64,000 bases of DNA from positions 275,725,193 through 275,789,192 of the forward strand of contig JBOZIK010000001.1 of assembly GCA_051453625.1 (NCBI GenBank), given 5' to 3'. The DNA is from Welwitschia mirabilis (taxonomy: Eukaryota > Gnetophyta > Gnetopsida > Welwitschiales). Of this stretch, positions 58,420-64,000 are shown piece by piece. The translations under genes and the position numbers were made by a program. Position 1 is the first letter of the stretch, and every line of letters begins with the position of its first letter. Below the pieces are notes generated by a model that saw nothing but the letters and a program-made list of their open reading frames with translations, had not been told where the DNA came from and ran no database searches.

Positions 58420-59617
58420 AATATCAACTTGTTGTGGATATTACTTAGTTAAGAGTCAAAGAGAGGAACAAACTCCCCTTCTTCAAATGATTTCATTATA
58501 ATATTCTTATCATGGTTTTTTTTTTTTTAATTGAATCTTGATAATAAGTTGACACTTCAATGCTTGACTCCTTTTTCCATCTAATTCATGTACCTTCTTT
58601 ATTGTTTTATCAAGATTTTTATGCTCATCAGTAAGATTGATTATGAACAGAGTCTTAATGAATTTATGAATTAGATGCTTAGGTAGAACATGTTGCTTTC
58701 TAAAGAAGATCTCATATGGGGTAAAACCTAGTGCAATCTTATAGTACTTTATCCAATTTAAGGCTCTAGTTTTTCCTATGGACATTAATCAATTTTTATA
58801 ACATTCTTTTTTGGTCTTAATTGGTTTTTTCTATTGATCCATTTACTTGTAGGTGGTATTCACTTGTTATTATGTGTTAGATACCATTTTTCACAAGTAG
58901 TTGTTTTCCTATCCTATTCACGAAATATGTCCCTTAGTCAGAAATTAGAGTTTGAGGAAATCAAACCTACTTAGAATATTAGTCTTCAAATATTTTCAAA
59001 CTAGTTTGGCATCATTTGCGCTTATTGTTATAGCTTTAATCCATTTTGTCATGTAGTCTATAGCTATCAAAATATATGATTTCTAAAAATAAGAAGGATT
59101 TAATGAACTAATGAAATCAATGACCAAGTAATCAGATGGCTCACATTATAATATTGGTTGGATGATATTTGATCTCTTCTTGTGTTTTCTTCATAAGATT
59201 GGCATTAGTCACATCTTTTTACAAACTCGTGAGCATATTTCAATAATGATGGCCAAAAAAACCTACATGCAAAACTTTGACAGTTGTTTTCCTTTCATTA
59301 AAGTTTCCTTCTCCTACCTCTGCATGACAAAGTTGTAATATCTCTTCTTATTCCCATTCTAGTATGCATCTTCAAAAAAAAAAAAAAGGTAAAATCTGGA
59401 AGTATTTACAAATTTTGTGTGGAAATGCCTTTCGTCCATTATCTGTCTAATATTTATAAGTCTGATGACATATCAAGTAGTTAGCAATGTCTGCGTACCA
59501 AGGATTTTGAGATAGTTTATTAAATAATTAACAAGAGAGGATATGCTCATCTAGAAATTGATCATAATAGTTATCATCATTTTGTGTTTCAAATCTGATC
59601 AATAAATATGAAAGATG
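58420..59617 (-). pseudogene. Gypsy integrase remnant, element F (Athila/Tat-like), cut by element J
   Basis: From the LTR boundary at 59617 the minus strand reads DQFLDEHILSC, LFNKLSQNPWYADIANYLI (near 59500), then SDYLVIDFISSLNPSYF and KSYILIAIDYMTKWIKAITI (near 59090-59030; family YILVAVDY.SKWVEA), SANDAKLV-KYLKTNILSRF, and GFTPYEIFFRKQHVLPKHLI (near 58725; family TPY.LVYGK.CHLP). It ends with DKTIKKVHELDGKRSQALKC. These are the core and C-terminal parts of an Athila/Tat-type integrase. The element stops abruptly at 59618, where the LTR of element J begins, so J is younger. The final 270-base stretch is open but lacks its context. Confidence 0.75.
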
Positions 59618-60867
59618 TGTAGGATTAAGAATCCTAAAGGGGTGCGTGAATAGGATTTAAAAAATAATTAAATACATTTTTACAAAAATAACTTTGCTCA
59701 AAATAAATACTAAGAACTTGTGTAAATAAATCTAAAACTATTCTAAAAAAATAAAGAACAGAAGCAAAGAAAAACCAATGAGAAAGCACATAATGTAGAT
59801 CTCTGTTAATCTCTTTCTAGGTAATTAGACTTTTCTAAGGCTTAGTGTGAATCTTTAGTAAGAATGCAAAGTGGGGATAATGGTGTCCGAAAATTCATAG
59901 GTTTAACCTGATCTCTAGTTTAAGAATGGTAGTGCTACACTACTTGAGAAGATGGTACAATCCAAAAGCGTACAATGCAACTGACTTGATCAACTATACA
60001 ATGATAATAATAGATCTTAGTTTGTCTTTGATCAAGTAGAATAAATATCAATAACTACAACAAATTATTTTGTAAATATTCCAAAAATATGTATTAATTT
60101 TTACTCTTGGTAAGATATAGTCAAGGTATTTTAGGATTGTTACAAGTGAAAAAGACCTTCGAATAGATAAAAACGGGTTCATAATGGCTAGAAAAATTCC
60201 ATTTCAATCATGACTAGGCAATCCCTCGAAACATCCAGTTGACCTCATGTGGTACTGTCACTGAAGTTGGTTACCCTCATATTCTTCAAATCAACCCCTC
60301 TTTCTTATAGCTCCATGTCTGGTCAACTTCTGAGGGTCCAATCAATCACTTATTCAGTTTCTTGCATATTCATTCAGTCGCCTCCTTAGTCAAGAAAAAT
60401 GCAACACTATTTTTCACTTTAAGTCTAGTCGATTTCATAAATGTCCGGTCAACTCCTTGCTAGCAAAGGGTGATGACTACTCTAGGTCTAATTGACCCCT
60501 TAGAAATCCAATCGACTCCTTGAGAATTGGTTGTAAAAACTTTTATGCTTAAGTTTGGTCGATCCCTTAGGAACTCAGTCGACCCCTTGATGATTAGCTA
60601 TGAAGTATTGGATGCATAAGTCCGCTCAACCCCTCATGTGTTCAATTGACCCCTATAAAATCATTTCATTTTTGTGTAAAATTCAAGTGTACTTGACCCC
60701 TTAAGAATCTAGTTGACCCCTTAAATAGTATAAAAATTGATAGATTTAGGTTCAAATTATTTCAGCTTCTAACCTACAATGATTAATATTTTATACACAA
60801 GATACAGCATGTTTTGCTAAATAGAAAACATGAGTTTGACATCAAATTGGTAAATAATAACTCAACA
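59618..60867 (-). repeat. Sirevirus-like 3' LTR of element J
   Basis: Reads TGTAGGATTAAGAATCC at the left and ACTCAACA at the right, so TG...CA ends are kept; length 1250 bases. The left end has the AATCCTAAAGGGGTGCGTGAATAGG-type motif (given here in two parts: AATCCTAAAGG and GTGAATAGG) also present in element A's LTRs. From 60230 to 60725 about fifteen copies of GTCGAC-type palindromes with CCCCTT tails occur (for example AGTCGACCCCTTGA near 60577), most decayed to GTTGAC, GTCAAC or ATTGAC. Confidence 0.8.
60230..60725. repeat. GTCGAC-type palindrome array in LTR of J
   Basis: Copies lie near 60236, 60289, 60321, 60375, 60427, 60447, 60490, 60510, 60557, 60577, 60624, 60643, 60693 and 60713. 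Many come in pairs 18-22 bases apart, with pairs repeating every 65-70 bases. Only one retains GTCGAC exactly; variants differ by transitions at the CpG. Confidence 0.75.
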
Positions 60868-61292
60868 ATCTTCCCCTTTGACATTGATGATAAACTTATT
60901 AGTTGAAAATATTAAATTTGAAAAAACTCCCTCTTACAAAATGCCTATTAACTTTTACAAAGATATCAAACATTTTATATCAAATAAGACATTTTAAAGA
61001 GTTTTTTAACTTGTGATATAATTAAAATAATTTGTAGTACAATTTGTAAGGCATGAAAATTCCAAAATATATGTGATAAATAAGATTTTGATAAATATTT
61101 ATTTAATAACCATAAGATATAAAAAATTATAGTTCATAATTAAATATATTTGCACTAAAAATGTGAGATAGAAATGCTTAAAAAGTGCATTTTTATTACT
61201 AAAAATTTAACATTACATTAGGAAAGTATTTAATAAGAGTAGATACAACTAAACAGAGTAGAATAAAAAACTAACTAATTCTTCCCCTTTTG
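60868..61292 (-). promoter_or_regulatory. Two polypurine tracts, element J
   Basis: Minus strand CAATGTCAAAGGGGAAGATTG adjoins the LTR (tract 60869-60879). A second copy with the same context, TTGATATCAAAAGGGGAAG (61281-61299), lies about 410 bases upstream. The duplicated context supports the Sirevirus assignment. Confidence 0.7.
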
Positions 61293-61299
61293 ATATCAA

Positions 61300-62450
61300 T
61301 GATAAAGGAGAAAAGAAAAACAAGCATGAAAACACAAGAAAAGACAATCAAAGAGAAAAGATCAATTAGATTTTTTAGCTTTCTCTTTTTATTATTCTTC
61401 AGAATATTCTTCTCTTTCTCTTCCTCTTCTTCGGTAGACTTCTATGTTGAGATTCTAACTTCCTTCGAAGTATCTATAATTTCATACCTAGGTATGATTA
61501 GAGCTTCTTCCATGTGCTTAGTACAAGAATCTATCTACCTAAAGTATGAAAGAGCCTCCTCTGGTGAANNNNNNNNNNNNNNNNNNNNNNNNNNNNNNNN
61601 NNNNNNNNNNNNNNNNNNNNNNNNGCCAAACAACATCACATGCACAATGGCTAATACAGGGTTAAGAGTTTCTATCTTTGGGCTAAACTAGAGTCTATAC
61701 TAATGACAGATGTTGGCAATTAACACTGTATATGGGAGAGACCTAGTCTTGTGATACTCCAACTGAGAAACTATATTCTTTAGCATTATGGTAAAGACAT
61801 TAATAGAACGTCTAGTTCCTATGAAATACATCACATATGCCCTATAGTTAGAGGTCTCATCATGATGACCTACCAAAGACAAGAAATTTTACATAAAGAC
61901 CAAATGCAAAAACTTGTACTTTAGGATAAAGAGAGAACTAAAAAGGGTGCTTTTTCACCTATGAAACTTACCATAAAGCTTCCTTGTTACCTTAGCTTTG
62001 TCTTTCATGGAGTCACAAAGAATCCAAAACTCTTCATAGTCTTCTCTTGGAAGATTAGTAATAGCGGCAATAAGGTTTATAGCAATCCTTATCTTCTTCC
62101 CCAAAATCATAATTTTTAGGGTATTAATGTCTGGATCAAAGAAATCATTACTATAGAACATCTTATTGAGAAAAGGATAAGCAAGTTCTAAAACATCAAG
62201 AAAGTAAGAAAGATCTAGATCTCGTAAAAGTTGAATCACATCTCAAAGTTACTTGAGCTCTATAGTAGTAAGCCATCTCTTGGCACACTGGTTTCTTCTT
62301 AAATTTCTCAAAAATATTCTCTATTACCTCTTTAAACATATTATAATAAAAATAGAAAGGATCTTTATTGTAGCCTCTTTTTATCATCTTCTAGAGGAAG
62401 CCTCAACCATTGCAACCACATGGCAAAAGCTTTAACATAAGAAACCCTGA
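61300..62450 (-). pseudogene. Extra ORF of Sirevirus-like element J
   Basis: Three overlapping minus-strand pieces form one broken frame. 62387-62196 reads KRGYNKDPFYFYYNMFKEVI and PVCQEMAYYYRAQVTL. 62239-61955 reads LLRDLDLSYFLDVLELAYPF, MFYSNDFFDPDINTLKIMIL and GKKIRIAINLIAAITNLP, i.e. the FY.N....L...I.GKKI.I...LI..I.NLP pattern of the plant transposon-protein domain. 61882-61700 reads SNYRAYVMYFIGTRRSINVF. Towards 61400 the frame becomes acidic then basic (TEEEEEKEKN, NNKKRKL). This piece is better preserved than the other extra ORFs in the window. The N run 61569-61624 interrupts the C-terminal part. It lies between pol and the polypurine tracts. Its role is unknown; env-like functions have been suggested for the class. 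Confidence 0.65.
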
Positions 62451-62589
62451 AAGAAACACTAGATCTGAAGTATACAAGTGACTACAGTACAATGGATATG
62501 GGCTTCACTAGATTTTAAAGAAAAGTGTGATTAAGTAAGATTTAATAATAAAATTAGGTTTATTACCTTTTCTACTGCATTATAACCCT

Positions 62590-62745
62590 ATAGGTTCAGT
62601 CAACTAGTTTGAGATCTAGTTGACCCATCGAGATGCAGATCATGGTACTTTAAGTCTAAACAACTAGATTTTCAGTTTAGTTGAATGACCACATCTAGTC
62701 AATCGAATTCTAGATTTGATTAATCATCTTGTAATTAGTTAGATG
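62590..62745. repeat. GTCGAC-type motif cluster in the pol to extra-ORF spacer of J
   Basis: CAGTCAACTAGTTTGAG, TCTAGTTGACCCATCGAG, TTTAGTTGAATGACC and CTAGTCAATCGAATTC recur within 150 bases. They are the same motif as in this element's LTR array, here between the RNase H end and the extra ORF. Confidence 0.6.
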
Positions 62746-62764
62746 ATAAAGAGATAACCCCCAG

Positions 62765-64000
62765 TTCATTACAAATACAAAGAAAATTATTGAAGTTCAG
62801 GAGTTTAGTGAAGATGTCAACAAATTAATGATTTATACTAACAAAATCCATAGAAATATTTACTTTTTCAACTTGATCTCTAATAAAATGGTGTCTTAAT
62901 TCAATATGTTTAGTTTTAAAATGTTGAACTAGGTTTTAAAAAATATTTATTACACTAGTATTATCATAGAAAATAGAAACCTATTCAAAAACTATACCAA
63001 AATCCTTTAGCATTTCCTTCATCCAAAGAAGATGAGCATAAGAAATCCCTTGTTCTATATACTCAGCATCTACTATTAAAAGAAAAATCAAGTTTTCTTT
63101 TTTACTAGCTCATTCTACTAAGCACTATCTTAATAGAAAACCATTACCGCTTGTGCTTTTCATATCATCCTTACACCTAGCCTAACCTATGTCGCTAAAT
63201 CTTGTAAGGTCAAAAGATGTCTTGGTTGTGTATCATAATCTAAAATTACATGTATCTTTTATATATCTTGTTATTCTTGTAAATGTTTGTAGATGTGATT
63301 CTTTTGATTGGGTTTGGTATCTTATACATACACCAATACTAAACATAATATTAGGTCTTTTTGCAATTAGATATAATAAATTCCTATCCTACTTCTAATA
63401 ATTTTTTAGTCTATTGATTTTCCATGTTCATCTAGACTAACTTTACAAGAAGTATAAATAGGTGTGTCCATTATTTTATCATTCTCCAATCTAAATCGTT
63501 TGACCAAATCCTTTGCATATTTAGATTGAGATACAAAAATTTCATTTTTCAATTGCTTAATATGTAAGTCGAAAAACATTATAACTTCTCCAAGTATACT
63601 CATCTCAAAGTGTGTTGGCTGATGTTTGCAAATTCTTTTGATAAAACTTTACTAGAGGCATCAAAAATAATATCATTTATATAAATTTGTATAATAATAA
63701 AGTCCTTTTTCAAGTTCTTGAAAAATAAACTTTTATCAACCATTTGACAGATATATCCATTTTCATTTAGAAATGTGGCTAAATTTCCATACCAATTTCT
63801 TGGATCTTTCTTCAACCCCATACAAAGCCTTCTTAAGTCTATACACATAATCAAATTTATGAGGATATACAAATCCTTGTGGTTGTTCTACATACACTTC
63901 TTCATTTAAGGCTTCATTTAAAAAGGCACTCTTTACATCCATTTGATACACTTTGATATTTTTAAAGGCTGCATAAGATAAAAACATTTTAATGCTATCT
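62765..64000 (-). pseudogene. Copia pol C-terminal half: reverse transcriptase and RNase H, element J
   Basis: Runs in from the right edge on the minus strand. RT: VYQMDVKSAFLNEALNEEVY and EQPQGFVYPHKFDYVYRLKK (63950-63840), ALYG, DPRNWYGNLATFLNENGYI (63800-63750), FIIIQIYINDIIFDASS (63690-63655; the catalytic Y-V-D-D is Y-I-N-D), MSILGEVIMFFDLHIKQLKN, then SQSKYAKDLVKRFRLENDKI (63530-63480). RNase H: KDDMKSTSGNGF (near 63155), VDAEYIEQGISYAHLLWMKE, MLKDFGIVFE, DNTSVINIF and KTKHIELRHHFIRDQVEKVN (62930-62870), ending FVDIFTKLLNFNNF (family ADIFTKPL). Frameshifts and a few stops; it is the least decayed pol in the window. The 5' half lies beyond 64000. Confidence 0.85.

Overview
This window reads as nuclear DNA of a flowering plant from a region made almost wholly of decayed retrotransposons. 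The evidence is nested LTR elements of the plant Ty1/copia (Sirevirus-like) and Ty3/gypsy (chromovirus and Athila/Tat-like) types, no bacterial-style gene packing, and no recognisable intact host gene. G+C is very low (about a quarter by eye). CpG is scarce, and most broken reading frames carry TAA/TAG where the families have Gln or Trp codons, which fits long-term deamination of methylated cytosine. The species cannot be told from this. The extreme AT content would suit an AT-rich lineage such as some holoparasitic plants, but that is speculation. About 4 kb are N runs, and many of the 100-N gaps are flanked by near-identical sequence, i.e. unmerged contig overlaps.

Layout. 1-9.8 kb: AT-rich DNA with a short LTR pair (2.63-4.52 kb) and a possible SINE. 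9.8-23.2 kb: an unidentified long decayed ORF on the minus strand, split by a Sirevirus-like copia insertion at 10595-21955. That insertion has three LTRs and an exact 5-bp target duplication (GTTAT) at its outer ends, and the host ORF reads in the same frame on both sides. 24.86-38.32 kb: a 13.46-kb gypsy element (here called D) on the plus strand with matching 901-bp LTRs, gag-PR-RT-RH-IN, a 2.7-kb spacer holding a 31-bp palindromic minisatellite, and a long extra ORF with a membrane segment. 38.3-42.8 kb: mostly featureless, with a less decayed island near 39 kb. 42.8-53.6 kb: a chromovirus (element C) on the minus strand with 2-3 kb LTRs, lying in an older gypsy integrase. 54.9-59.6 kb: minus-strand gypsy integrase and extra ORF (element F/H). 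59.6-64 kb: a second Sirevirus-like element (J) on the minus strand, inserted into F and running off the window edge.

Common theme. Four elements (A, D, F/H, J) carry an extra ORF between pol and the 3' LTR. In three of them (A, D, J) the spacer just upstream of that ORF holds an array of short palindromes: GACGTC-type in A, GTCGAC-type in J, CTCAAAGGATCCCTTTGAG-type in D. In the two Sirevirus-like elements the same motif also fills the LTR. Palindromic LTR zones are known in Sireviruses. The link to the extra ORF, and its recurrence in a gypsy element, is the most interesting thing here. None of the coding regions is intact, so all are given as pseudogenes.
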